Position numbers and translations under genes: made by a program | Part shown: positions 52,435-61,589 of the stretch, in pieces | Layout: the number at the start of each line of letters is the position of its first letter | Numbering within the stretch: position 1 is the first letter of the stretch | Assembly: GCA_016720425.1 (NCBI GenBank) | Contig: JADKKQ010000003.1 | Coordinates: forward strand, 496,001-560,000 | Reading direction: 5' to 3' | From: Betaproteobacteria bacterium | Lineage (GTDB): Bacteria; Pseudomonadota; Gammaproteobacteria; Burkholderiales; Casimicrobiaceae | DNA: 64,000 bases | Notes under the pieces: generated by a model | What the model saw: only the letters and a program-made list of their open reading frames with translations | What the model was told of the DNA's origin: nothing | The model's database searches: none

Positions 52435-54072
52435 TCAGTCGAGGCTCACACCCGCTTCGGCGAGGGCAGACAGCAGGGCCTCGCCCAGCTCGCCGTCCAG
52501 CAGCGAGGCCTGCAGGATCCGCCGCCCGCGCGTGCGAAAGCCGGCGTCGGCGGCGACCAGCGGCGCAGCCTTGACCCGCGCCTCGTCGCGGCGCCCGAGG
52601 CGCACCAGCGCCGCCGCTTCCAGCGCCAGCACGCGCGGCGCGTCCGACGGCCCCATCAGCTTCGCCTGCGCGAGTGCCGCCGCGTAGTCGCCCCGGCGGA
52701 AGCGGTCGACGTAGTGCGCGAAGTGGAACCAGCGCGGATAGTGCGGGTCGAGCTCGATGCCGCGATCGAGCAGCGCGAGCCCGCGCTCCCAGTCGCCCGC
52801 CAGCGCGGTCGCCCATCCGGCCACGCCGAGGAAGTACGGCGCGTTCGGGTTGAGCGCGATCGCCCGCTCGAGCTCGGCCCGGAACCCGGGCAGGTCGCGG
52901 CGGAAGAACTGCGTCCAGGCCAGCGCCCAGCGCGCCTGCTGGCAGGTCGGTTCGAGCGCGACCGCCCGCGTCGCCATCGCCAGCGCGCGGTCGAGCGATT
53001 CGGCCGGCGCGTCCGGGTCGGACGCGTAGGTGTCGACCAGCATCTCGGCGAGCATCGCCCAGGCGAGCGCGAAACCGGGGTCGAGCGCGACCGCCTGCTC
53101 CAGCGCGGCGCGTGCGCGCGCCCCCGACCCGGTGGTGCGCTCGGCGACGAAGTGGTGGAAGTGCAGCACCGCGTCGTAGGCGCCGGGGACCGCGCTGCGC
53201 TGCCCCTGCACGCCGCGGCCCAGGTCGCGGAACACCGCGCCGTAGCGCCCCGCGACACGTGCCGACACCTTCTGCGCGATGTCGTCCTGGACGGCGAAGA
53301 GATCGCGCGCGCCCAGGTCGAAGGCGTAGCGCTCGTTCCAGAGCACCTCCCGCGACGCCGCCTCGGCGAGGCCGGCGTCGATGCGCATCGCCTGGCCCAG
53401 GCGCTGGACGCTGCCCAGCACCAGGTAGCGGGCGCCGAGCTCGCGGCCGATGCGCGGCAGGTCGGGCACCTGGTCGCGATACTGCAGCGACGACTGGCGG
53501 GCGATCACTGCCATGCCGTCGAAGCGGGTCAGCGCGAGGGTGAGCTCGGCGGCGAGACCCTCGGCGAAATAGGCCTGTTCCGGATCGCTCGACAGCGACT
53601 GGAACGGCAGCACCGCGACCACCGGCGGCCGGGTGCCCTCGGCCGGGCCGCGACCCGGGTCCGTCGCCACGGTCGCGACCTCGCCGCCGTTCGCGACCGT
53701 GAACGCCGGCACGTAGCCTCCCTTGGGCACGCCGATGCGCAGCGGGTCGCGCGCACCCGCGGTCGCGTAATAGCGGTCGAGCGCGCGCCGCAGGCGCCCG
53801 GCCTGGATGCGCACCAGAGGATCGGTGTCGGCGTCGAATCCGGGATCGCGGTGAAACACCTCGACGGCGATCCGGTAACCCTTGAGCCTCGCCACACGGC
53901 CGGCCAGCGACTCGTCGACCAGGAAGCGCAGCATGTCGCGCAGTCGGGCCGACGTCGCGAACTCGTCGCTCGCCAGCACGCGATCGAGCTCGGCGCGGAT
54001 GGCGTCCGCCGGTGCCGGCAGGGCGCCGGCGGCGGCGGGATCGCTGTGCTGCCCCGGCGGATGCTCGCTCAC
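52435..54072 (-). CDS. Winged-helix domain, FlgO-like and TPR protein (probable regulator)
   Basis: This 545-residue protein starts with a helical and winged-helix-like region (SARLRDMLRFLVDESLAGR, VRIQAGRLRRALDRYYA, GVPKGGYVPAF) found at the N-terminus of many TPR or adenylate-cyclase-like proteins. A FlgO-like domain follows (VVAVLPFQSLSSDPEQAYFA, RYLVLGSVQ), then about six TPR units (for example ALDPGFALAWAMLAEMLVD). No membrane helix is visible, unlike CadC-type regulators, so it is probably cytoplasmic. The GTG at 54072 lies exactly at the end of dispersed repeat copy D, with AAGG as ribosome site. Its function is unknown. Confidence 0.82.
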   Translation of the reverse strand: MSEHPPGQHSDPAAAGALPAPADAIRAELDRVLASDEFATSARLRDMLRFLVDESLAGRVARLKGYRIAVEVFHRDPGFDADTDPLVRIQAGRLRRALDRYYATAGARDPLRIGVPKGGYVPAFTVANGGEVATVATDPGRGPAEGTRPPVVAVLPFQSLSSDPEQAYFAEGLAAELTLALTRFDGMAVIARQSSLQYRDQVPDLPRIGRELGARYLVLGSVQRLGQAMRIDAGLAEAASREVLWNERYAFDLGARDLFAVQDDIAQKVSARVAGRYGAVFRDLGRGVQGQRSAVPGAYDAVLHFHHFVAERTTGSGARARAALEQAVALDPGFALAWAMLAEMLVDTYASDPDAPAESLDRALAMATRAVALEPTCQQARWALAWTQFFRRDLPGFRAELERAIALNPNAPYFLGVAGWATALAGDWERGLALLDRGIELDPHYPRWFHFAHYVDRFRRGDYAAALAQAKLMGPSDAPRVLALEAAALVRLGRRDEARVKAAPLVAADAGFRTRGRRILQASLLDGELGEALLSALAEAGVSLD

Positions 54073-54130
54073 TGGACCACCTTCATGCTGCGCTCTCCGC
54101 AAATCGCGCTCGGGGCGGCCCGTCGCGCTC
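54067..54130 (-). repeat. Dispersed start-site repeat, copy D
   Basis: On the minus strand this copy reads ACGGGCCGCCCCGAGCGCGA, then GAGAGCGCAGCATGAAGG, and ends at the GTGAGC start of the winged-helix/TPR gene. It matches copies A to C in order and spacing. A five-codon frame (ATG AAG GTG GTC CAG TGA) inside it overlaps the gene start, and the gene's own frame is open through the whole repeat. Confidence 0.85.
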
Positions 54131-54322
54131 GTCGCCGTGCTCGGTCGCGCCACCCGGGGAATCGAGCCGCCGTCCGGACGATACGGTGTGTCACGGTATT
54201 TTACGTGGGCAGCGGCAGCCCGAACGGCTAGGCTCCGTCGCCATCGCCACTGCAGATCCGACGCGGCGCGCGGGAAGCCGTTGCGGGCTTCCGAGGCGGC
54301 GCCCGGACCGACCCCACCGCCC

Positions 54323-54580
54323 ATGCCCTCGCACTACCCGAACGTCTTTGCCCGCTTTCCCAACCAATGGCGCGCGGTCCGGCAGCGGCTGGAGGCCGAT
54401 GCGACCTTCGCCGAACTGTGCGCCGACTACGAGACCTGCGTCGTGCACCTGCATTCGCTGAGCCCGGCGACGGTCCCCGATTTCGAGAGCGAGGCGGCCG
54501 AGTACCGCGAAACGGCGCGCGAACTCGAACTGGAAATCGGCCGCGTCATCGCCGACCTCCGGCAACGACTGGCGCACTGA
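54323..54580 (+). CDS. Small protein of unknown function
   Basis: This 85-residue protein is rich in charged residues and predicted helical. It begins MPSHYPNVFARFPNQWRAVR and continues with ELCADYETCVVHLH and a C-terminal amphipathic helix ending RQRLAH. No signal peptide, membrane helix or catalytic motif is present. I do not recognise the family. It is divergent from the winged-helix/TPR gene and convergent with an orphan TRAP binding protein 29 bases away. The ATG follows a GC-rich leader with no strong ribosome site, but the Glu/Arg-rich, non-repetitive composition looks like real coding sequence. Confidence 0.6.
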   Translation: MPSHYPNVFARFPNQWRAVRQRLEADATFAELCADYETCVVHLHSLSPATVPDFESEAAEYRETARELELEIGRVIADLRQRLAH

Positions 54581-54609
54581 GAAGGTGTGAACGAATCCCC
54601 CATGACCGT

Positions 54610-55641
54610 TCACCGTCCCGCCGCCTGCACGGCCGCTTCGGCCGCGCGCACGAGCTCGACGCCCGCCGCCCCCGCCCAGCGATCGTAGGCCGCGCGGCTC
54701 GCCGCCGCGAGCGCCGCATGTCCCTCCGCCGTGAGGCGCGTGGTGGCGAGGCCCCGCTGCCGCAGGTCGGCAAGCGCCTGGGCGGCCTCGTCCCGGGCCA
54801 GCACCGCCAGTTCGCCGGCCGTCGCGGTGGCCGCCTCCCGGACCTGTGCGCGCTCGGCGTCGTTACACGCGTTCCAGACGGCGCGATTGACGGCGAAGAC
54901 CGCGATTTCACCCACCGCTTGCCAGTCGGCGACGTGGCGAAAGCCCGACGCCTCCAGCCGGGCCGCCACGAACGACGCCGCGGGGCCGTCCTGCCCGTCC
55001 AGCGCGCCGGACTTGAAGGCGGCCTGGGCTGCGGCAAAGCCCAGCGACTGCGGCAGCGCACCCAGCGTCGCGTAGAGATCGAGGATCGCGGGCACCGCCG
55101 GCACGCGGACCCGCAGGCCCGCCACGTCGGCCGGCTCGCGCACCGCCTTGGCCACCGTCGCCAGCGCCCGATGCCCCAGCGGCGCGAACGCGACGGCGAC
55201 GACGCCGGCGCGCTCCAGCGCCGCGCCGAGCTGACCGGCGAAGGGCTCCGCGGCGAGCGCCGCGAGCTGCGGGCCGCCGGGGGCGAGCCACGGCAGCCCG
55301 ACGACGCCGAGTTCGGCCACCGACCCCGACCACGCCAGCGTCGACCCGATGGCGAGGTCGGCGGCTCCGTCGCGCAGCGCGGAAAACTCGCGCGCCGGAT
55401 CGCGGTGGGCCAGCGTCGCCCCCGGATGGGCTTTCACCGCCAGCCGCCCCGCCGACTTCTCGCCGATCAGCGCCGCCCAGCGCGCGCCCGCCTTGCCCAG
55501 CGCGAACGCCGGCCCGACCGCCGTCGACAGCTTCCACTCGCGGGGCGCGTTCGCGGCGGGTACCTGCGCCTGCGCGAACGCCGGGGCGATGGTCGCCACG
55601 ACCGCCAGCCAGCACCAGGCGAGGATCCGGACCGTTTGCAT
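54610..55641 (-). CDS. Orphan TRAP-type solute-binding protein (DctP-like)
   Basis: This exported protein of 343 residues has a signal peptide (MQTVRILAWCWLAVVATIAP, cleavage near AFAQAQ) and a diverged DctP-type fold: EWKLSTAVGPAFALGKAGAR, the Arg-containing GLRVRVPAVPAILDLYATLG and DGQDGPAASFVAARLEA segments. It is unusually rich in Ala. No DctQ or DctM gene is adjacent, so it either feeds a transporter encoded elsewhere or is a sensor-like receptor. It lies 30 bases downstream of comEC on the same strand; a functional link is not evident. Confidence 0.85.
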   Translation of the reverse strand: MQTVRILAWCWLAVVATIAPAFAQAQVPAANAPREWKLSTAVGPAFALGKAGARWAALIGEKSAGRLAVKAHPGATLAHRDPAREFSALRDGAADLAIGSTLAWSGSVAELGVVGLPWLAPGGPQLAALAAEPFAGQLGAALERAGVVAVAFAPLGHRALATVAKAVREPADVAGLRVRVPAVPAILDLYATLGALPQSLGFAAAQAAFKSGALDGQDGPAASFVAARLEASGFRHVADWQAVGEIAVFAVNRAVWNACNDAERAQVREAATATAGELAVLARDEAAQALADLRQRGLATTRLTAEGHAALAAASRAAYDRWAGAAGVELVRAAEAAVQAAGR

Positions 55642-55671
55642 CCGTGCAGTGTACGGGTCCGCCGGCCCGGG

Positions 55672-58128
55672 TCAATCCAGCGGCGACGCCTCCTCCCGCG
55701 GCGGGTCGTGCCAGTAGCGGCGGCGCCACGCCCGTTCGGTTCGCGGCAGCCGCGCCCCCCCGGCGGCAAAAGAGAACGTCAGCGCCCCGTCGCGGTCGGT
55801 GCGATAGCGCTGCGCGGCCCGGTACCGGGCGACGATGTCGGCCCGGGGATGCCCGAAGCGGTTGCGGTAGCCGGAGGTGAAGACCGCGACGGCGGGCGCC
55901 ACCGCGGCCACGAACGCCGGCGTCGACGAGGTGCGGCTGCCGTGGTGGGGAACGACCAGCACGTCGGCCTTGAGCGCCGCAGGGTCGCGACCGAGGAGCT
56001 GCAGTTCGCTGACCGCCTCGATGTCGCCGGTCAGCAGCACGCTGCCGTGCGCGCTGTCGACGCGCAGCACGCAGGACAGGTCGTTGGTGCGGGCTTTCGG
56101 ATCGGCGTACTGCGCCGGCAGCGGGTGCAGCAGCGTGAACGTCACCGCGTCCCAGGTCCAGCGCTGGCCGGCCAGGCAGCGTCGCGCGTCGTCGCCGGCC
56201 GGCGGCAGGCGCTCGGCCACGGGGCCGTCGATTGGCAGCGACGACAGCAGCGCGGCCACCGGCACCGACTGCCGCACGCTGCGCAGCCCGCCGCTGTGGT
56301 CGCTGTCCTGGTGCGAGACGACCAGCGTGTCCAGCCGGGCGACGCCGGCCGCGCGCAGGAACGGGACCACGATCCGGCCGCCGGCATCGGCGACGTCGGT
56401 GTAGCGCGGCCCGGTGTCGTAGAGCAGCGTCCGGTGCTGCGTCTCGACGACGACGGCGAGTCCCTGCCCGACGTCGAGGACGGTCATCCGGAACTCGCCG
56501 GCACCCGGGCGCGGCGGCACGACGACGAACAGCGGCAGCAGCCAGAGCCCGCCCAGCGCGCGGGCCGGGACGCCGCGCGGGGCCGCCAGCCAGGCGATGC
56601 CGACCACCGCGGCGGGCAGTGCCCAGGCCGGCGGTGCGTGCTGCTGCCAGACGGCGCCCGGCCACGCCGACATCGCCTCCAGCAGCCGCATCAGCAGCGC
56701 GAACAGCGCGTCGGCGGCCTGCCACAGCGCGTCGACGGGCAGGAAGACACCGGTCAGCGCCAGCGGCACGACGACGAAGGTGACCAGGGGAATGGCGACG
56801 GCGTTGGCCACCGGCGAGATCAGCGAGACCTGCTGGAACAGCGCCAGGGTCAGCGGCACCATGCCGACGGTCACCAGCCACTGCGCCTGCAGCGCCGCGC
56901 GGAATTCGCGGCCGAGGCGCGCTGCCGTCCCCGTCGCCGGGCCCGAGGCGATCCGCCCGCCGGCCCCGTACAGCAGCACGCCGACGGCACCGAACGACAG
57001 CCAGAACCCGGAGGAGAGCGTCGCCCAGGGATCCCAGGCGAGAACGGCCGCCAGCGCCCACAGCCAGACCATCGAGGCGGTGCCGGGCCGCGCCAGCCAC
57101 AGGCCCGCCGCGACCACCGCGAGCATCAGCAGTGTGCGCTGCGCCGGCACCTGCGCGCCGGCGAGCAGCACGTAGGCGGCCGCGGCCCCCACGCCGGCCA
57201 GCGCCGCCAGCCGCCGCGCCGGCACCCGCGAGGTGAGCCTTGCGCTGCGCCGCGCGAGCGCGAAGGCGCCCGCCGCGGCGATCGCGGCGAACACCGTCAC
57301 GTGCAGGCCGGAGATCGACACGAGGTGGGTGACGCCGGTGCGATTGAAGACCTGCCACTGCGCCTCGGTGATCGAGCGCTGGTCGCCGATGGCCAGCGCC
57401 ACCAGCACGCCGGCGGTGGGCGACTCCGGCAGCGCCGCCAGCACCCGGTCGCGGATCGCCGACCGCGCGCGCTGCACGACGTCGGCCGGCCGGCGCGCGA
57501 AGGCGTCGAGGCGGCGATTCGCGTCGTCGCGGCGCACGTAGCCGGTGGCGCGCAGGTTGTTCTCGAGCAGCCAAGCCTCGACGTCGAAGCCGTCGGGGTT
57601 GACGGTGCCGTGCGGGCGCTTCAGGCGCAGCACCAGCCGCCAGCGCTCGCCGGCGACGAGCACCGGCACCGGGTCGATCGCCCCGCCCTTCTGCCACTGC
57701 GCGTACCACGCCAGCGACAGCCGGCGCGGCACCACGGCCCCGGGCGTGACCACCGTTTCGACCGCCAGCGTGAAGCGGGCACCGCGGTCGGAGGTGTGCG
57801 GCAGGTCGTCGACGACCCCGACGACGACGACGTCCTCACCCTCCCATGCCGACGGCAGCGCATCGGACAGGCGCAGGTCGGCTCGCCACGCCGCGTAGCC
57901 GAATCCCAGGCAGCAGGCGGCGATGCCGGCGCAGAGCCGGCGCGCGGCACCGGCCGCCGGCGTCGACATCGGCGCCAACCGCCCGCCGCGAAGCGCGACC
58001 CACGCGGCGAGCAGACCCGCGGCGACGAGGAACGCGGGCCGGGGCGGCAGCGACGCCTGCAGCTGCAGCACGCCGACCCCGGCCGCGAACCCGAGCAGCA
58101 GCAGCGGCAGAGGGGAGGAGCGGTACAT
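55672..58128 (-). CDS. DNA internalization competence protein ComEC/Rec2
   Basis: ComEC forms the inner-membrane channel for single-stranded DNA uptake in natural transformation. The 818-residue protein has an N-terminal DUF4131-type region (first 220 residues, with helices at the start), a membrane Competence domain with about eight helices (GVTHLVSISGLHVTVFAA near residue 260), and a C-terminal metallo-beta-lactamase-like domain. That domain holds LDVGQGLAVVVE, SHQDSDHSGG and VPHHGSRTSS. The ATG at 58128 was chosen because the first helix follows directly. It is divergent from the tricorn protease gene (202-base gap). No other competence gene is nearby. Confidence 0.94.
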   Translation of the reverse strand: MYRSSPLPLLLLGFAAGVGVLQLQASLPPRPAFLVAAGLLAAWVALRGGRLAPMSTPAAGAARRLCAGIAACCLGFGYAAWRADLRLSDALPSAWEGEDVVVVGVVDDLPHTSDRGARFTLAVETVVTPGAVVPRRLSLAWYAQWQKGGAIDPVPVLVAGERWRLVLRLKRPHGTVNPDGFDVEAWLLENNLRATGYVRRDDANRRLDAFARRPADVVQRARSAIRDRVLAALPESPTAGVLVALAIGDQRSITEAQWQVFNRTGVTHLVSISGLHVTVFAAIAAAGAFALARRSARLTSRVPARRLAALAGVGAAAAYVLLAGAQVPAQRTLLMLAVVAAGLWLARPGTASMVWLWALAAVLAWDPWATLSSGFWLSFGAVGVLLYGAGGRIASGPATGTAARLGREFRAALQAQWLVTVGMVPLTLALFQQVSLISPVANAVAIPLVTFVVVPLALTGVFLPVDALWQAADALFALLMRLLEAMSAWPGAVWQQHAPPAWALPAAVVGIAWLAAPRGVPARALGGLWLLPLFVVVPPRPGAGEFRMTVLDVGQGLAVVVETQHRTLLYDTGPRYTDVADAGGRIVVPFLRAAGVARLDTLVVSHQDSDHSGGLRSVRQSVPVAALLSSLPIDGPVAERLPPAGDDARRCLAGQRWTWDAVTFTLLHPLPAQYADPKARTNDLSCVLRVDSAHGSVLLTGDIEAVSELQLLGRDPAALKADVLVVPHHGSRTSSTPAFVAAVAPAVAVFTSGYRNRFGHPRADIVARYRAAQRYRTDRDGALTFSFAAGGARLPRTERAWRRRYWHDPPREEASPLD

Positions 58129-58330
58129 GGCGGCACGACGGCACGAAAGGCACCATCAGACCTGCCGCACGGCGATTGCGCCATCGTCCGGCCGGACGAC
58201 CCGCGGGCCGAAACGGCCCCGCGACGGCGCGCCCTCGGCTAACATGGCGGCCTCCGCTGCCGGGGCCGCCGCCGTCCGGCGCGCGCCCGCGACCAAGCCC
58301 CCGACCCCCTCCCGAGCGAGAGCCCCGCCC

Positions 58331-61300
58331 ATGAACGATCAAGGCTACCTGCGTCAACCCACGCTGGCGGGCGACACCCTGGTCTTCGTCTGCGACGACG
58401 ACCTGTGGAGCGTGTCGGCCGACGGCGGCACCGCCCGGCGCCTGACCGCGGGGCTGGGCGAGCCTTCGACCCCCTGCCTGTCGCCGGACGGCCGCTGGAT
58501 CGCCTACGTCGGTCGCGACGAACAGCACCCCGAGGTCTACGTGATGCCGGCGGAAGGCGGCCCGGCGCGACGGCTGACGTTCCTCGGCCCGGACGTGATG
58601 GTGCGCGGCTGGACGCGCGACGGCCACATCCTCTTCGTCACCACGCAGGGGCAGCCGTTCTTCCGCAACTACCGTGCGCACACGATCGACCCCGCGGGCG
58701 GGCTGCCGCGACGGCTGCCGCTGGGGCAGGTCAACCACCTCGCCTTCGGCCCCGGTGACGCCTGCGTGATCGGCCGCAACACCGCCGATCCGGCGCGCTG
58801 GAAGCGCTATCGCGGCGGCACCGCAGGTCACCTGTGGGTCGACGCCCGGGGCGACGGCCAGTTCCGCCGGATGACCGAGCTGGCCGGCAACATCACCTGC
58901 CCGATGTGGATCGGCGAACGGATCTTCTTCCTCTCCGACGGCGAGGGCGTCGGCAACGTCTACTCGTGCCTCCCCGACGGCTCGGCGCTGCGGCGCCACA
59001 CCGATCACGACGACTACTACGCGCGCCACGCGCAGTCCGACGGCGAGCGCATCGTGTACCAGTGCGGCGCGCGCCTCTGGTGCCTCGATCCGCGGAGCGG
59101 AACGACGCGGCCGCTGGACATCCGCACGCCGGGCCATCGCACGCAGGCCGCACGACGGTTCGTCGCCGCCGCCGACTACCTGCAGGGTTTCAACCTGCAC
59201 CCTGCCGGGCACAGTCTCGCCGTGGAGGTGCGCGGCAAGCCGTTCACGTTCGGCCTGTGGGAGGGTGCGGTCCGCCAATGGGGCGCCGACGACGGACGGC
59301 GCCGGCACGGCCAGTGGCTGGCGGACGGCCGGACGTTCATCGCCGGCTGCGACGCGTCGGGCGAGGATCGACTGGAGGTGCTGCGCGACGGAACGACGAC
59401 GACGCTGCCCTGGGACACCGGACGCATCGTCGCGATGACGGCCGCGCCGCGCGGTGCGCGGGTCGCGATCGCCAATCACCGCAACGAAGTGCTGGTGGGC
59501 GACGTCGACACCGGCGAACTGCACGTCGCCGACCGCAGCGACCACGGGCGCAGCGAGAGCCTCGCGTGGTCGCCGGACGGCGCCTGGCTCGCCTACCCGT
59601 CGTGGACCAGCGCCCGCCACGTCGCGATCAAGCTGCACGAGATCGCCACCCGCACGTCGACGCTGGTGACGCAGCCGGACTTCCGCGACTACAGTCCGGC
59701 CTTCGATCCTGCGGGCAAGTACCTCTACTTCCTGTCGGTGCGCACCTTCGACCCGGTCTACGACAGCGTGCAGTTCGAGCTGTCGTTTCCGCGCGCGGCG
59801 CGACCCTACCTGGTCGCGCTGCAGGCCGACGGCGCGCCGCCCTTCGAGCCGCTGCCGCGCGCCTTCGGCCCCCCGGACACCCGCGGTGCGGCATCCGATG
59901 CGCGCCGCGCGGACGACCCGAAGCCGGTGGCCGCGACCCGGGTGGACCTCGACGGCATCGCCGCGCGCGTGGCCCCCTTCCCGGTCCCGGAAAGCCGCTA
60001 CGGGCAGATCGCCGGGGTGGTCGGCGGCAAGGTGCTGTGGACGCACCAGACGGTGGTCGGCGCGCACGGCCGGGGCGGACACAAGGAGGAAGCGGGTCGG
60101 CTCGAACTCTTCGACTTCGCCACGCTGCGCGCCGAGACGATGCTGGAGCGCGTCGATCAGTTCGCGGTGAATGCCGACGGCACCGCGCTGGTCGCGCGGG
60201 ACGGCAAGAAGCTGCGCGCCATCGCCGCCGACCGCAAGCCCGAGGAAGGCGGCGGCGAGACGCCGTCGCGCAAGTCCGGCTGGATCGATCTCGGCCGGAT
60301 CCGCGCGTCGGTGACCCCGCGCAACGAATGGCGGCAGATGCTGCGCGAAGTCTGGCGGCTGCAGCGCGATCACTTCTGGACCGCGGACCTGTCCGGCGTC
60401 GACTGGAACGCGGTCTACGCGCTGTACGCGCCGCTGCTCGAACGGGTGGCCACGCGCGGCGAGCTCTCCGATCTCATCTGGGAAATGCAGGGCGAGCTCG
60501 GCACCTCGCACGCCTACGAGATGGGCGGCGACTACCGCAAGCCCCCCGCGCTCCTGCTGGGGCACCTCGGTGCCGAGCTGGCGCCGGCGGCGGATGGCGA
60601 CAGCTACACCATCGCCCGCATCGTCTGCGGCGACGCGTGGGAAGCGGGCGCCGATTCGCCGCTGAACGCCATCGGCGTGCAGGCGCGCGCGGGCGAACGC
60701 ATCGTGGCGGTCAACGGCCAGCCGGTCTCGCGCACGGTGCCGCCGCAGGCGCTGCTCGTGCACCAGGCAGGCGCCAAGGTCGAGTTGACGCTGGCGAGCG
60801 ACCAGGACGGCGGCACCGTCACCCGCACGGTGCTCGTCCACACGCTCGCCGACGAAGTCCCCGCGCTCTACCGCGAGTGGGTCGAGCGCAACCGGTCGTG
60901 GGTGCACGAAGAGTCGCAGGGCCGCGTCGGCTACCTGCACCTGCCCGACATGCAGGCGGCGGGCTTCGCCGAATTCCATCGCTATTTCGCCGGCGAGTCC
61001 GACCGCGAGGCGCTGATCGTCGACCTGCGCTACAACCGCGGCGGCCACGTCTCGCAGCTGCTGCTGGAGAAGTTCGCGCGCAAGCGCATCGCCTACGGCA
61101 CCGCACGCTGGATGCGGCCGTCGCCGTATCCCGACGAGGCGCCGCTGGGACCGGTCGTGGCGCTGACCAACGAGCACGCGGGCTCCGACGGCGACATCTT
61201 CTCGCACAACTTCAAGCAGATGCAGATCGGCCCGCTGGTGGGCACGCGGACCTGGGGCGGCGTCGTCGGCATCTGGCCGCGGCACGCGCTGGCGGACGGC

Positions 61301-61549
61301 TCGTCGACCACGCAGCCGGAGTTCTCGTTCTGGTTCAGCGACGTCGGCTTCGGCGTGGAAAACTACGGCACCGACCCGCAGGTCGAGGTCGACAACGCGC
61401 CGCAGGACGCCGTCGCCGGATGCGACCGGCAGCTGGAGAAAGCGCTCTCCGTCGCACTGGAAGAGATCGCGAAGGCCCGCCCCGGGGTGCCCGATTTCGG
61501 ACCGCGGCCGCAGCTCGCGCGCGGGCCGTTGCCGCCGCGCAAGGCGTAG
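58331..61549 (+). CDS. S41 family peptidase, tricorn protease type
   Basis: The 1072-residue protein matches tricorn protease in length and order. It has an N-terminal beta-propeller with WD40-like PD units (LSPDGRWIAYVGRDEQHPEV, SPDGAWLAYPSWTS), then a helical C1 domain (NEWRQMLREVWRLQRDHFW), a PDZ-like domain (GERIVAVNGQPVSR) and the S41 protease domain. Catalytic residues are the Ser in NEHAGSDGDIF and His in GTSHAYEMGG. No signal peptide is present, so it is probably cytosolic and degrades peptides released by other proteases. It lies alone between the divergent comEC and the convergent alaS. Confidence 0.94.
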   Translation: MNDQGYLRQPTLAGDTLVFVCDDDLWSVSADGGTARRLTAGLGEPSTPCLSPDGRWIAYVGRDEQHPEVYVMPAEGGPARRLTFLGPDVMVRGWTRDGHILFVTTQGQPFFRNYRAHTIDPAGGLPRRLPLGQVNHLAFGPGDACVIGRNTADPARWKRYRGGTAGHLWVDARGDGQFRRMTELAGNITCPMWIGERIFFLSDGEGVGNVYSCLPDGSALRRHTDHDDYYARHAQSDGERIVYQCGARLWCLDPRSGTTRPLDIRTPGHRTQAARRFVAAADYLQGFNLHPAGHSLAVEVRGKPFTFGLWEGAVRQWGADDGRRRHGQWLADGRTFIAGCDASGEDRLEVLRDGTTTTLPWDTGRIVAMTAAPRGARVAIANHRNEVLVGDVDTGELHVADRSDHGRSESLAWSPDGAWLAYPSWTSARHVAIKLHEIATRTSTLVTQPDFRDYSPAFDPAGKYLYFLSVRTFDPVYDSVQFELSFPRAARPYLVALQADGAPPFEPLPRAFGPPDTRGAASDARRADDPKPVAATRVDLDGIAARVAPFPVPESRYGQIAGVVGGKVLWTHQTVVGAHGRGGHKEEAGRLELFDFATLRAETMLERVDQFAVNADGTALVARDGKKLRAIAADRKPEEGGGETPSRKSGWIDLGRIRASVTPRNEWRQMLREVWRLQRDHFWTADLSGVDWNAVYALYAPLLERVATRGELSDLIWEMQGELGTSHAYEMGGDYRKPPALLLGHLGAELAPAADGDSYTIARIVCGDAWEAGADSPLNAIGVQARAGERIVAVNGQPVSRTVPPQALLVHQAGAKVELTLASDQDGGTVTRTVLVHTLADEVPALYREWVERNRSWVHEESQGRVGYLHLPDMQAAGFAEFHRYFAGESDREALIVDLRYNRGGHVSQLLLEKFARKRIAYGTARWMRPSPYPDEAPLGPVVALTNEHAGSDGDIFSHNFKQMQIGPLVGTRTWGGVVGIWPRHALADGSSTTQPEFSFWFSDVGFGVENYGTDPQVEVDNAPQDAVAGCDRQLEKALSVALEEIAKARPGVPDFGPRPQLARGPLPPRKA

Positions 61550-61589
61550 CCGGCCTGCGGCCCGTCGGTGTGCGGTTCGCGGCTCCGGA

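Noticed and set aside
54367..58242. A 1291-codon open frame on the plus strand
   Set aside because: Antisense to comEC and the orphan TRAP binding protein; low-complexity Arg/His/Gln-rich translation with no recognisable domain.
57836..61285. A 1149-codon open frame on the minus strand
   Set aside because: Antisense to the tricorn protease gene, whose propeller, PDZ and S41 motifs are intact; the antisense product has no motifs.
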